Part shown: in pieces, positions 1-8,895 of the stretch
Position numbering within the stretch: the first letter of the stretch is position 1
Layout of the letters: the number at the start of each line of letters is the position of its first letter
From: Phycisphaerae bacterium
GTDB lineage: Bacteria > Planctomycetota > Phycisphaerae > Sedimentisphaerales > Anaerobacaceae
DNA length: 64,000 bases
NCBI GenBank assembly: GCA_028714255.1
Contig: JAQTMR010000001.1
Span: 62,001 to 126,000 of the forward strand
Reading direction: 5' to 3'
Translations under genes and position numbers: made by a program
The notes under the pieces: generated by a model
The model's database searches: none
What the model saw: the letters and a program-made list of their open reading frames with translations, nothing else
What the model was told of the DNA's origin: nothing

Positions 1-111
1 TATTTCCAAGTTCCCTATTTTCAAAGCTGGTATGCTATCCATATACATAAGTCCCTTACTAAGCAAGAACACCAGCAGATTAAGAGAAATGACGATAATG
101 ATAAATATCAA
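1..111 (-). CDS. Partial membrane protein, N-terminus only, cut by left edge
   Basis: An open minus-strand frame runs off the left edge of the window. The most likely start is a TTG at 111 with GGAG eight bases upstream, because an in-frame stop lies further upstream and no ATG precedes the hydrophobic stretch. The 37 visible residues begin with a transmembrane segment (LIFIIIVISLNLLVFLL) followed by a short polar region. The family cannot be recognised from so little sequence. It could be the anchor of an envelope protein or a chance hydrophobic frame. Confidence 0.3.
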   Translation of the reverse strand, partial: MIFIIIVISLNLLVFLLSKGLMYMDSIPALKIGNLEI

Positions 112-562
112 GAATGCCGCTCCGGGGCCTTGGCTCTGCTATGTCAACGCTCTATTAAGCAGTCATTTCCTTTTAAAAATTGGAATTATACTGTCAATAC
201 CGCCATAGCACAACAAATATATCATTTTTTACGAAAATATAATCACTTACGAATCTTTTTTGCCGCACATAGCTAAAAACAATGAACAATAGATCTTTTG
301 GCCATTAGCCTTGTCAACGGCATATTTAGCCCACGAAGTTCCTAACTTAGGCGACCCGCCTTGACAGCAATAAACATCAACTACCCATCGAAACATGGAA
401 TTATCAAATAACTGCCTGATTTTTTAAAGTAACTAAACAATCGAAACCGAAGAGAAATATGTGGGTTGTAGTATTCTGCAACATTGGGGTTATTTCTTAA
501 CATCGTAAATATAAATATGTAAGGCATGGGCAGATTGCCCCGCCGACTTCTCCGAGGTCTTA
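112..562. other. Intergenic region, no gene seen
   Basis: This AT-rich stretch separates the truncated left-edge frame from the radical SAM gene. Short frames here overlap one another, lack ribosome-binding sites and run into the radical SAM gene in other frames. I looked for a small precursor-peptide gene on the plus strand, because the downstream enzyme resembles peptide-modifying radical SAM proteins, and found no convincing one. The downstream gene's GAGG ribosome-binding site sits at the right end. Confidence 0.5.
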
Positions 563-2449
563 ATGGCAGCGAAACTGCAAGACCGAATGCAAAAGACCGA
601 CAATGGCTGTTCCGTTCTACTGGTGTCGGCGCCGGGCTTTGCCAATGGCTGGACACCTTTAAATATCGCCAGAATCAAATCTCTCTTAATCCAAAAAGGA
701 CACCACGCCAACACTATGCCGTTATGCGTTTACTTTACCGATTACATAACCCGTCATCATTCACAGTTCAAAAAGTTAGATGAAGAGATTGGCGAGTTCG
801 GCCAGTCCTGGCACGAACTCTATTTCTCGGCCACCCTCTTCGGACACGACAATCCGGAAAAGCTCATTATGAAAAGTCTCGTTGATATGCACTTGAATAA
901 AGACATCTTCTATACCAATATGAACTTTGGAGACAACAAGCTCGAACCAAACCCGGCCATATTAAAAACCGACCATAGACGCATAATGAACTATTGCAGG
1001 CTCCTGCATAAATTCCTGCTTAGAAAAATGAAAACTGTGGACTGGCAAGCCTACGACATCATAGGCTTTTCAACTATGGAAGCGCAGTTCCTGACCAACC
1101 TGTTTATGGCCAGACTCCTAAAACAGCTTTATGGGAAAAAACTTACTATCGTTTTCGGCGGCCCATACTTCCAACCCTACAACACCGAACCCATCAGGAA
1201 AAACTTCAGTGAGATAGACCATATCGTAGTAGGCAATGCGGAACAAGGTTTACTGGATTTCCTCGGAAAGTTTCGTAAAAAAACAAAGCTGCCTAAAATC
1301 TTCGGCACCTTCGCCGACTCTTCATTTGCGAAAGGTTCAGCTATTCTTTCCGCAGATGTCCTGAACAAATTCCCTCCGCCGGATTACGATGATGTCAAAG
1401 CGGCCAAGCCGGGCGATTACTCTCTTACCACATACGTAGGCTCAGGATGTTCTCATTCGAAATGCTCCTTCTGCCCCATCACTACTACCGGCCAGAATCT
1501 CCGCTCCCCGCAAAGAATCTTCGATGAAATCAAATTTTTAAGAAAGCGATACGGAAATAGAACCATACATTTCGGCGATTGGGAAATCAACGGCCACACC
1601 AAAACCATCGAACAGCTTTGCGACCTGCTCATAAAAAACCGCATATCCATAGACAGCTGGGCCGAGATAAATCCGAGGAATACGTCCCCATCTCTCCTGA
1701 AAAAAATGAAAAAAGCCGGCATAGACAACGTGCAAATAGGAATAGAGTCGTTCAGCGAAAACCTGCTCAGAGCAATGGGCAAACCCGCAACCGTTATGGA
1801 TAATGTCAAAGTACTCAAATGGGGAATCGAAGCCGGAATGTATAGCTTGCTATTCAATATTATCTGCAATCACCCTTTGGGCCGAACCGAGGATGTCCAG
1901 GAAAACTTCAGGATTATGCGCCTCATACCTCATCTCCTGCATCGGCCCGTGGTAGCGGTGCTAAACGAGATAGAACTCTACAGGACCAGCCGACTTTTCA
2001 GAGAAGCGGAAAAATTTGGGATTTCAGGCATAAAGGATTTCGAGTATTACAACAGGCTGTACCCGAAGAAAATCCTCAAAAACCAGATACCGATGTTCAA
2101 CCTCGCATTCAGGGGCCTGCATGTTCATCCGATGTGGAAAAGGGTCGAAAAATACCTCGAAAAAATAAAGAAAAAGCCCGTAACCCTAAGCGCAAGAAAA
2201 CTTAAAAAAGGACTGCTGATTTACGATTCACGCAACCGTCGGGTAAAACGCTATAAATTATATGGTCTTGAAGCTGACGTACTGCTGTCAGCGATGGACA
2301 CCATCGAAAACACCGATGACCTTCGCCGGGAACACTGTATCTCCGAAGACAGGATTAATACTTCTGTGAATCGTTTGATAAAAAAAGGACTCATACTCAA
2401 AAAAGGCAATCGCATACTGGCCCTGCCCCTCAAGGCAGGTGCACACTAA
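563..2449 (+). CDS. B12-binding-domain radical SAM enzyme, RiPP-maturase-like
   Basis: This 628-residue protein has a cobalamin-binding-like N-terminal Rossmann region (about residues 15-270, with VVGNAEQGLLDFL), then a radical SAM barrel whose cluster cysteines are C296, C301 and C304. That spacing is CX4CX2C, not the usual CX3CX2C. The C-terminus (about 545-625) is a small winged-helix-like module ending in GNRILALPL, resembling the tail of the B12-radical-SAM 'RiPP maturation protein 1' family. The ATG at 563 follows GAGGTCTTA. Family members modify ribosomal peptides or act as methylases on small substrates; the substrate here is unknown. No precursor peptide, transporter or other maturation gene adjoins it, so the peptide role is only a resemblance. 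Confidence 0.72.
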   Translation: MAAKLQDRMQKTDNGCSVLLVSAPGFANGWTPLNIARIKSLLIQKGHHANTMPLCVYFTDYITRHHSQFKKLDEEIGEFGQSWHELYFSATLFGHDNPEKLIMKSLVDMHLNKDIFYTNMNFGDNKLEPNPAILKTDHRRIMNYCRLLHKFLLRKMKTVDWQAYDIIGFSTMEAQFLTNLFMARLLKQLYGKKLTIVFGGPYFQPYNTEPIRKNFSEIDHIVVGNAEQGLLDFLGKFRKKTKLPKIFGTFADSSFAKGSAILSADVLNKFPPPDYDDVKAAKPGDYSLTTYVGSGCSHSKCSFCPITTTGQNLRSPQRIFDEIKFLRKRYGNRTIHFGDWEINGHTKTIEQLCDLLIKNRISIDSWAEINPRNTSPSLLKKMKKAGIDNVQIGIESFSENLLRAMGKPATVMDNVKVLKWGIEAGMYSLLFNIICNHPLGRTEDVQENFRIMRLIPHLLHRPVVAVLNEIELYRTSRLFREAEKFGISGIKDFEYYNRLYPKKILKNQIPMFNLAFRGLHVHPMWKRVEKYLEKIKKKPVTLSARKLKKGLLIYDSRNRRVKRYKLYGLEADVLLSAMDTIENTDDLRREHCISEDRINTSVNRLIKKGLILKKGNRILALPLKAGAH

Positions 2450-2463
2450 CTCGTTACCCCCTA

Positions 2464-3042
2464 TCAGATAAATCGCCTCAACATCAGCTCCAGAAGCTCC
2501 ATCGGCAAGCCCATCACATTTGTCATGCTGCCGTCAATTTTCTCGATGAATTCATCTCCGCTTTCTTGTATCGCATACGCACCGGCCTTGTCTCGCCACG
2601 TTCCGCTTTCAATATGTTCAGCTATCTGTTCATCCGTCAATCGTTTGGGATAAACTATCGTCGTATCACTTTCAACAATCTCTGCCCCGGCAGATACCCT
2701 GACAATCGCAACGCCTGTTATTACTTTATGTGGCTGGCTAAAAAGTTTTCTCGTAATCCGCTCCGCATCCTTCGCATCAGCAGCTTTGCCGATTATTTCA
2801 CCCTGAGATTCGGCAACGGTGTCCGCACCGATTACCAAACTGTTCGGGAACCTATCTGCCACGGCTTTTGCCTTTGCCAGGGCCAGCCGTTCAGCATATT
2901 CACAAACAGTTATTCCCTCGAATGTAAACGCAGATTCGTCAATTCCCGGCGGGACAACCGTAAATTCGTAACCTGCTTCGGTCAACAATTGTTTCCGCCG
3001 GGGCGAAACGGAAGCTAAAATGATGTTGGCTGAACGCTGCAT
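2464..3042 (-). CDS. maf: Maf-family nucleoside triphosphate pyrophosphatase
   Basis: Maf proteins hydrolyse non-canonical or modified nucleoside triphosphates (dTTP/UTP or m7GTP types) to the monophosphate in the cytoplasm. The family signature opens the protein (ILASVSPRRKQLL), followed by the catalytic Asp region (VIGADTVAES) and the conserved tail DKAGAYAIQ and GLPMELL. Length (192 residues) is normal. I prefer the ATG at 3042, which has AGGA five bases upstream; a GTG at 3057 would add five residues. It is the third gene of a minus-strand run AMMECR1, lipoprotein, maf, and converges on the radical SAM gene across about 14 bases. Confidence 0.9.
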   Translation of the reverse strand: MQRSANIILASVSPRRKQLLTEAGYEFTVVPPGIDESAFTFEGITVCEYAERLALAKAKAVADRFPNSLVIGADTVAESQGEIIGKAADAKDAERITRKLFSQPHKVITGVAIVRVSAGAEIVESDTTIVYPKRLTDEQIAEHIESGTWRDKAGAYAIQESGDEFIEKIDGSMTNVMGLPMELLELMLRRFI

Positions 3043-3058
3043 CTTTTTCCTATGCACG

Positions 3059-4108
3059 TTATTTAGCGAAGTGTACGTGGTAAACTATCTTCCTGCAAAA
3101 CGCCAGATACTCTTTCTCGATTTGGTCGAAATCTTCGCCGATGTAATATTCGAACAGCTTAGTACCTATGGCCCTGTTCCACCGGACTGTCATTGGGATG
3201 TTCCTGTCCGCTGCCATTCTTCTGCCCCCCTCTTCGAGCGGCCATTTACCTTCTACGCCGTCCTCAAGCATCTTGTGATAATTACCAAGCCGTTTTCCAT
3301 AGTCCTCTTCCCGCAGAAACCGCACCAGCGCATACGACTGGCTGTAAAAGGCCATTATAGCATCTTCGCCCGTAACAAGTGCCTCGCCGGGGTTCATCGC
3401 TACCAATTCTTTCAGCGGTATCATCTTGTCTTTCATCAGCGTTATCTTCAACGAACCTAATCGACCCATATTTTGAACCGACTCAAAATAGAACAAGCCC
3501 CGCTCATATCTGTTTGTTTCGAAAAGCATCGCGATGCCTTCGTCAATCCAGCTTGGGATGCGGTACTTAAAATGCCTGCTGTTGAACTGATGCCAGCCCT
3601 CATGTCCGAGAGTGGAAAAAGTCAGCTCCCTGCCGATATTATACACAACACACGAGCCGTTCAGGTAATAAGCCCCTGACTTTATTTTGCAGTAAATCGG
3701 CGCCTGCGGGCCTGCGAAGACCTTCGTAAAATCTTCCCAGTGCTGACGCTGAGCAAAAAGATAAATGGTAAATTTGGTTGTCGTTTCAATCGGCTCCGGC
3801 AACTGGTCATTATAGCCGCGATACGCCGACTCCATAAATCCGGGAACCTGTGAAAGCATCAAGGGTTCCAAAAGCGTGGTAAATATCTCGTAGTGAGCGG
3901 TAGTAAGTTTCAGCCCCGGCCCATATTTGTTTTCCCAAACCTCAACGGATTTCAGCGCAGGCAAATTTTGCTTGTGCAGATATGCAATCATCCCTGCGGG
4001 GGTATTTATTCTCTGAACTCTGGAGCCTCTGCTTTGAGACCGACTTTCAAGACAGCCAACGATAGGGACAACCCCCAGAATGCAAATCAACGCCAGTTTT
4101 CTTGTCAT
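3059..4108 (-). CDS. Lipoprotein with peptidase MA-like (HExxH) domain
   Basis: The 349-residue product begins with a lipoprotein signal (basic MTRK, hydrophobic core, lipobox IVGC with the lipidated Cys at 19). A zinc-metalloprotease motif HEGWH lies at 169-173, and WIDEGIAMLFE follows with Glu190 placed as a third ligand, the gluzincin pattern of M1-like and DUF1570-type proteins common in planctomycetes. It is therefore predicted to be membrane-anchored and exposed to the periplasm. The substrate is unknown. It lies 18 bases downstream of the AMMECR1 gene and immediately before maf, so the three are probably co-transcribed. Confidence 0.7.
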   Translation of the reverse strand: MTRKLALICILGVVPIVGCLESRSQSRGSRVQRINTPAGMIAYLHKQNLPALKSVEVWENKYGPGLKLTTAHYEIFTTLLEPLMLSQVPGFMESAYRGYNDQLPEPIETTTKFTIYLFAQRQHWEDFTKVFAGPQAPIYCKIKSGAYYLNGSCVVYNIGRELTFSTLGHEGWHQFNSRHFKYRIPSWIDEGIAMLFETNRYERGLFYFESVQNMGRLGSLKITLMKDKMIPLKELVAMNPGEALVTGEDAIMAFYSQSYALVRFLREEDYGKRLGNYHKMLEDGVEGKWPLEEGGRRMAADRNIPMTVRWNRAIGTKLFEYYIGEDFDQIEKEYLAFCRKIVYHVHFAK

Positions 4109-4126
4109 AATCGGGTCTTTCCCATT

Positions 4127-4687
4127 TCAGATTTTTTTGAACTCCGAGCCGAACACCTCAGCGGAAAATAGATACACCTCCGTCTTGGAGTCTTTCCATG
4201 CATCGGGGGCCAAACCTGCTTTGTGAGCGCAGCAGTACGAAAGAAACTCCTCTTTGCTCCAGCCGGTCTCGGTCGCAACCTGCGGCAAAAAGCAGCCCGA
4301 AGTGCGTCCCCTTTTTATATAGATTCCGTCTATCCCAAGACGCAGACTCAACGGGTCATCCGTTTTTTGCAGCGGCGAAAGCACCGAGATTTCAACATCA
4401 AGCTGTTCCAACTCGTCGGCGGTAATCGGGTCAGAGAAAAAACGCGGGTCGCCGGTCGCCGAGGCCCTTGCCATTTCAACAACCAACGCAATCAAAGGTC
4501 TGTCGGAAGTGAATTGTCCGATACAGCCCCGCAGCTGCTCTTGGTTTTTCAACGTTACAAAACAGCCGCAGTGGGCGTTTAATTCGGGGTCGCTCGATTT
4601 TGGGGTTGGCTCTGCCCCGCCGGTCAAAACCGCCTTAACCGTATCGCGGGCCGTTTTAAGCAAAATACGTTTCTGGGTATCATTCAT
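4127..4687 (-). CDS. AMMECR1-domain protein
   Basis: The 186-residue protein matches the AMMECR1 domain over nearly its full length. It has the invariant LRGCIG motif around residue 53, followed by RPLIALVVEMARASATGDPRF and the closing EVYLFSAEVF. The domain is widespread in bacteria, archaea and eukaryotes, is often found next to or fused with MEMO-type dioxygenase-like proteins, and has no settled function. No MEMO gene is in view. GGAG lies eight bases before the ATG, and the gene starts only 2 bases after the upstream YqaA-like gene ends, so translation is probably coupled. Confidence 0.88.
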   Translation of the reverse strand: MNDTQKRILLKTARDTVKAVLTGGAEPTPKSSDPELNAHCGCFVTLKNQEQLRGCIGQFTSDRPLIALVVEMARASATGDPRFFSDPITADELEQLDVEISVLSPLQKTDDPLSLRLGIDGIYIKRGRTSGCFLPQVATETGWSKEEFLSYCCAHKAGLAPDAWKDSKTEVYLFSAEVFGSEFKKI

Positions 4688-4689
4688 CC

Positions 4690-5355
4690 CTACTCCGCAA
4701 AAAGATGTTCCAACTGCTTCATCGCATACGCGAGAATCATTAACAATATAATAACAACCACACTTGCGGTATTGAAGTACTTCTCTATCAGCCGCCGTGC
4801 CCTTTCGCCGAAGAAATAAAACAGCAGTGACTCACCGCCGAATCTCATAGTTCTAAACACCAGGCTGACACCGACAAATTTCAGCAGAGAAACTTCAGCC
4901 ATCCCGCCGACCCAGCTGAAAATCATATAAGGCACCGGCGTAAGGGCCGAAATGGCGATTGCCCAGAAGTCATATCTGCGGTAAAGCTCCAAAGCCTGTT
5001 GTGCCTTCTCTCCTAAATGTACCGGCCCGAAGCTGATTTGTTCGAAAAAACTAATGACCCTCTCTGGCCCGATGGCTAAACCAAGAGAAAACGCTATCGT
5101 CCCGCCGAGCACGGAGAAAAACGAACAGGTCAGACCGTACCTCAATGAGCGTTTTGGTTTGCCGAGACAAAGCCCTATGACCATAATGTCGGCTGGTATC
5201 GGCACACAAACCGGCTCAGTTATCGCCAATATAATAAGTGCCAACACGCCGAAGCGCGTATCCGCCCATTGAATCACCCAGTCATACAATCGCCTGTGCC
5301 AGTGCCACCACGCGACTGGTTTACTTTGCCCCGGCTGTTCCATTATATCACTCAT
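4690..5355 (-). CDS. YqaA/DedA-like (VTT domain) inner-membrane protein
   Basis: This 221-residue polytopic membrane protein carries the features of the YqaA branch of the DedA/VTT (SNARE-associated) superfamily: an early PVCVPIPADIMVIGL segment, a glycine-rich GGTIAFSLGLAIG re-entrant region, the ALTPVPYMIFSWVGG motif and a C-terminal hydrophobic helix. DedA relatives act in lipid flipping (undecaprenyl phosphate or phosphatidylethanolamine) and membrane homeostasis; the substrate of the YqaA branch is not established. AGGGTG lies upstream of the ATG. It is divergent from ispE with 64 bases between them, which must hold both promoters. Confidence 0.82.
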   Translation of the reverse strand: MSDIMEQPGQSKPVAWWHWHRRLYDWVIQWADTRFGVLALIILAITEPVCVPIPADIMVIGLCLGKPKRSLRYGLTCSFFSVLGGTIAFSLGLAIGPERVISFFEQISFGPVHLGEKAQQALELYRRYDFWAIAISALTPVPYMIFSWVGGMAEVSLLKFVGVSLVFRTMRFGGESLLFYFFGERARRLIEKYFNTASVVVIILLMILAYAMKQLEHLFAE

Positions 5356-5419
5356 TCTGTCACCCTATAATTTTTGCACCAAGAATAAGAATAACCTGCT
5401 ATAATGTCAACGAGTAATT

Positions 5420-6322
5420 ATGAGCGACAAAAACCAGTTTGAGACTATCGACAACGGCTTGTTAGTGCGGGCGCCGGCGAAAATTAATCTATCTCTGCTG
5501 ATAGCCGGCAAACGCCCGGACGGCTTCCACGAGATAGAGACCATAATGGCCAAGGTCAATTTCTACGATGAAATCCTCATCGAAAAAACTAACAACCCCG
5601 GAATCGAACTTGTTTGTAACGGCTCGCAGTGGGCGCCAGATGGCGAAGAAAATCTCGTCCACAAAGCCGCCAAAATGCTGCTCGAAAAATCCGGCCAACA
5701 TGCTGACATCAAAATCACTCTTACAAAAAATATCCCCGCCGGCTCAGGACTGGGTTCTGCCAGCAGTGACGCCGCGGCAACCCTTCTCGGACTAAACAAA
5801 TATCTGGATTTAAAAATTCCCGATACCGAGCTTGCAAAACTTGCCGCCCAATTAGGTAGTGACGTCGCCTTCTTCTTGGATGGGCCTCTGGCGTTTTGCA
5901 GCGGTAAAGGCGAAAAAATCAAAAAAATAGACGAAAATTTTGTTTTTCTCGCATTAATGGTACTACCCGCTGTAAATTCCTCTACGAAAAAGGTTTACGC
6001 CAATTATACCCACAACCCGGCCCTGTATAAGGAGCTTAATACACAAATAAACGCCTTTTTGGTAAAAAACAGGATTGATTTGGTACTGAAGATGTGCGCA
6101 AATATGCTGGAGATGAGCTGTTTTAGTCTATACGAAGAACTTGCTGACTTGAAAGCTAAAATAGAATCGTTGGGTCTCAGGCCGATGTGCCTGAGTGGGA
6201 GTGGTTCTGCTATGTTTTACATTATTGACAACGGCGACATTGAAAAGGGGCGGGCAAACAAAAGCATACTTGAAAAACAAACCGGCTGCAAAAGCGTTAT
6301 CATAAGCAACAACGAATGGTAG
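5420..6322 (+). CDS. ispE: 4-diphosphocytidyl-2-C-methyl-D-erythritol kinase
   Basis: IspE phosphorylates CDP-methylerythritol with ATP in the MEP isoprenoid pathway. The 300-residue protein has the GHMP-kinase opening RAPAKINLSLLIAGKRPDGFHE, the ATP-binding glycine loop PAGSGLGSASSDAA at 106-119, and the C-terminal LSGSGSAMF motif. The same pathway is represented by dxr at 35-36 kb. The gene downstream encodes a SpoVG-family protein, an arrangement also known from Bacillus, where ispE lies near spoVG. The ribosome-binding site is weak (ACGAG). Confidence 0.95.
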   Translation: MSDKNQFETIDNGLLVRAPAKINLSLLIAGKRPDGFHEIETIMAKVNFYDEILIEKTNNPGIELVCNGSQWAPDGEENLVHKAAKMLLEKSGQHADIKITLTKNIPAGSGLGSASSDAAATLLGLNKYLDLKIPDTELAKLAAQLGSDVAFFLDGPLAFCSGKGEKIKKIDENFVFLALMVLPAVNSSTKKVYANYTHNPALYKELNTQINAFLVKNRIDLVLKMCANMLEMSCFSLYEELADLKAKIESLGLRPMCLSGSGSAMFYIIDNGDIEKGRANKSILEKQTGCKSVIISNNEW

Positions 6323-6359
6323 AGGCGTGGGGGTATGACTTTTAAGCGAGGCAAAGAAA

Positions 6360-6797
6360 ATGCAAATCACTGAAGTTAGAGTCAAATTAGTGGACAACAA
6401 AGACGACAGGCTGAAAGCTTTTTGCTCGGTGACGATGGACAACGAGTTCGTAATCCGTGACATCAAAATCATCGAGGGCACCAGCGGCTATTTCGTCGCC
6501 ATGCCGTCCCGGAAAATGAGCGACCACTGCGAGAAATGCGGCGGTAAAAACCATCTAAGGGCTAGATACTGCAATAACTGCGGCTCAGCCCTTTCTGAAA
6601 ACCGGGCAAAAAAGGATGTCAAAGGCAGAATGAAACTCCATGCCGATATCGCACATCCCATCAATGCCGAATGCAGACGAAAAATCCAGGAAACAGTTAC
6701 CATCGCCTTTGAAGAGGAACTGGAAAAATCCAAACAGCCGGACTACAAACCAACCGAGATGGATGAACCAGACGACGAAGTGCCGGAAGTAATTTAA
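6360..6797 (+). CDS. spoVG: SpoVG-family protein with inserted zinc ribbon
   Basis: The ends of this 145-residue protein are Spo[13 protein letters not shown] and [27 protein letters not shown] at the start, then [17 protein letters not shown] after a break. SpoVG is a small nucleic-acid-binding regulator whose usual length is near 85-100 residues. Here about 40 residues are inserted between the MPSRK and IAHPIN elements, holding C57-x2-C60 and C71-x2-C74, a zinc-ribbon knuckle pair. An acidic tail follows. The insertion sits in the loop that faces nucleic acid in SpoVG, so altered RNA or DNA recognition is a reasonable inference. It follows ispE by 37 bases. Confidence 0.85.
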   Translation: MQITEVRVKLVDNKDDRLKAFCSVTMDNEFVIRDIKIIEGTSGYFVAMPSRKMSDHCEKCGGKNHLRARYCNNCGSALSENRAKKDVKGRMKLHADIAHPINAECRRKIQETVTIAFEEELEKSKQPDYKPTEMDEPDDEVPEVI

Positions 6798-6867
6798 ATC
6801 CGATTTGCTTTACTTATCCCGGCTAAATCTGCCGGATGCAGCCGAATAAGCTGTTTACACACTTGCT

Positions 6868-7149
6868 TTAGATAATAAGGTCCTCAAGAACCTTATCGAG
6901 AGCGACATCCAGCCGCTCATTGAGTTTATACCTGCCTTTGCTTATCCGCTCACGGACGTCAAGAACCTTCTCTTTGCGGACCTCCGGCAGCGAAGCTATC
7001 TTCTTTAATACCTGCCCAACGGGCGTGGCGTTGATATTCTCAAGTATCTGCTCCATAAGCAAATCCTGCTCCGCAACCAGGTTTTCGCCGGCAGAATCGA
7101 ACTGCTGATTTCGCTCTTCAAAACGGTTTTTAGAATCAAAGCTTGGCAT
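6868..7149 (-). CDS. FlgM-like anti-sigma-28 domain protein
   Basis: This 93-residue, charged, helix-rich protein has a C-terminal half (IASLPEVRKEKVLDVRERIS, then a basic helix and DKVLEDLII) that follows the FlgM pattern of a sigma-binding helix and terminal amphipathic helix. FlgM holds the flagellar sigma factor FliA inactive until hook completion. No flagellar genes are in the window, so its partner cannot be seen. AAGGTAA precedes the ATG. It converges on spoVG. The assignment rests on short similarity and could be a general anti-sigma or structural helix protein. Confidence 0.55.
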   Translation of the reverse strand: MPSFDSKNRFEERNQQFDSAGENLVAEQDLLMEQILENINATPVGQVLKKIASLPEVRKEKVLDVRERISKGRYKLNERLDVALDKVLEDLII

Positions 7150-7507
7150 TTAAGTTACCTTAACCTTCTTAGACCGCAGGTGAAAATATCCTTATTTTTC
7201 GCCTGAAATCCGCTATCTACTATATGTTGTATGCCCCCAAATCCTTTCGAGGCACTAAACTGCTTTCACAGTACTGCTATCGACAGAAGCAATTAGAAAA
7301 CTTTAGACAACTTTGCATTTGATACAACCGTCCAAATGACATAAAGTTATGTCAATTCTGCCGGCCAAAACGGGCTTTTTAATACCAAAAATCGCGTTTT
7401 TTAATAAAATTATTTTTCACGAAAAAACCGCATTATCGGGTTAAATCTGGGTAATTTGGGCAACATACAATATATAGTGATTGCGGATGAAAACCCGCTA
7501 ACTTGTC

Positions 7508-7527
7508 ATTCCTGCGGAAGCAGGAAT
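7508..7527. repeat. Interspersed hairpin repeat, ATTCCTGC type
   Basis: The perfect inverted repeat ATTCCTGC/GCAGGAAT with a four-base loop (GGAA) belongs to a family also found at 16841-16860, 16887-16906 and 36316-36335. Flanking bases (GTC before, CC after) are shared as well, so these are copies of one short REP-like element and not chance hairpins. Confidence 0.85.
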
Positions 7528-7556
7528 CCATTCCACATTAACGCCCTATCCGAAAG

Positions 7557-7577
7557 CCCGCCGGTTTATCCGGCGGG
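7557..7577. repeat. GC-rich hairpin, possible terminator
   Basis: CCCGCCGG and CCGGCGGG pair perfectly across a TTTAT loop. The following sequence is only moderately T-rich (TTACTTTATT), so it would be a weak intrinsic terminator for plus-strand transcription. It may instead be a repeat element, like its neighbour at 7508. Confidence 0.5.
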
Positions 7578-7727
7578 TTACTTTATTCTCCAATTCGCTA
7601 ATCCACTAATTCTCCTCACTTTGGTGGCCTACGGAAACAACAGCAAATCACTTCCTCCTTTTTACCGCGAGACAGTTTCCGTTTGGTTTTGAAAGTTGAC
7701 ATACACTTGGGAAGGACTTATAGTTGA

Positions 7728-7910
<183 letters not shown>

Positions 7911-7931
7911 TTAAAATTCTGAATTTTACGT

Positions 7932-8699
7932 ATGCATACCCTCTTAGACATAAAGGCCGCAGATAGATATCACAGCAGTTCTCAAAAGATAAGAGTTATA
8001 ACCGAATCGTGGGTCGGCAATGAAATTTATTGCCCAGCTTGCGGTTTCGGCATCAACCACCACGAAAGCAACAAGCCCGTCGCAGATTTCTTCTGTTCAG
8101 AATGCAAAGAAGAGTATGAGCTGAAAAGCAAAAAAGATTCTGTTGGAATTAAAATTGTTGATGGGGCCTACCGGACGATGATTCAGCGGTTACAAAGTGA
8201 TAGTAACCCAAATTTGTTTGTGTTGAATTACAGTTTGAAGAATTATGAAGTTATGAATTTTCTTGTAATCCCCAAACATTTCTTTACACCAGATATTATT
8301 GAAAAAAGAAAACCACTTTCCCCGTCGGCAAGAAGGGCTGGTTGGGTCGGCTGCAATATATCTTTGCTAAATATCCCGCAGACAGGCAAGATTTTTTATG
8401 TCCAAGAAGGACGTATCGTGCCAAAAAGGGAGATTCTATATAAGTGGAATAAAACATTATTTCTGAGAGAAGAAAAAGAGCCCTTGGAAAAGGGGTGGAT
8501 TTTAGATGTAATGAACTGCGTTGATAAAATTGGTAAAAAAAGATTTAACCTTGATGAAGTATATACTTACGAAAGCGTATTGAAACAAAAACATCCGAAT
8601 AACAGGCACGTCAAGGATAAGATAAGACAACAATTACAGTATTTAAGAGACAAAGGGTACATACGTTTTGTTGCAAGAGGCGTTTATGCACTGGATTAG
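7932..8699 (+). CDS. DpnI-family methyl-directed restriction endonuclease
   Basis: The 255-residue protein is collinear with DpnI, the type IIM enzyme that cuts GATC only when its adenine is methylated. It has a zinc site (C34, C37 and C55, C58), a PD-(D/E)xK catalytic core with D52, E63 and K65 in PVADFF and YELKSKK, the conserved RKPLSPSARRAGWVGCNI block near residue 130, and a C-terminal winged helix (about 185-255) that reads the methylated site. All catalytic residues are present, so it looks intact. The region before the ATG lacks a strong ribosome-binding site. DpnI-type hosts must leave GATC unmethylated; the neighbouring methyltransferase is a dead fragment, which fits. Confidence 0.93.
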   Translation: MHTLLDIKAADRYHSSSQKIRVITESWVGNEIYCPACGFGINHHESNKPVADFFCSECKEEYELKSKKDSVGIKIVDGAYRTMIQRLQSDSNPNLFVLNYSLKNYEVMNFLVIPKHFFTPDIIEKRKPLSPSARRAGWVGCNISLLNIPQTGKIFYVQEGRIVPKREILYKWNKTLFLREEKEPLEKGWILDVMNCVDKIGKKRFNLDEVYTYESVLKQKHPNNRHVKDKIRQQLQYLRDKGYIRFVARGVYALD

Positions 8700-8895
8700 A
8701 AATACCACTATCACTTTAAGCCCATTTTGGGCTAAAATGGTTTTAAGATTTAACCCATTCACACAGACAATTATTGTTTGCAAGGGTTACAACGAAGATT
8801 ATGAAAATTTTACCGAACTTGTCTGGGAAGACGACAAAGATTTAGATTTCTACGATAAAGAATCCTATCCAGAATTTCAACTTTGGGTAAATTAA
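8686..8895 (+). CDS. Small ORF after dpnI, unknown function
   Basis: A 69-codon frame starts inside the end of the DpnI-like gene and ends in TAA at 8893-8895. Its product is rich in aromatic and acidic residues (GYNEDYENFTELVWEDDKDL). I do not recognise it. It is in the same frame as the MutH/Sau3AI fragment that begins right after the stop, but it does not resemble the N-terminus of that family. It may be a fusion junction left by a deletion. It is more likely debris than a functional gene. Confidence 0.35.
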   Translation: MHWIRNTTITLSPFWAKMVLRFNPFTQTIIVCKGYNEDYENFTELVWEDDKDLDFYDKESYPEFQLWVN

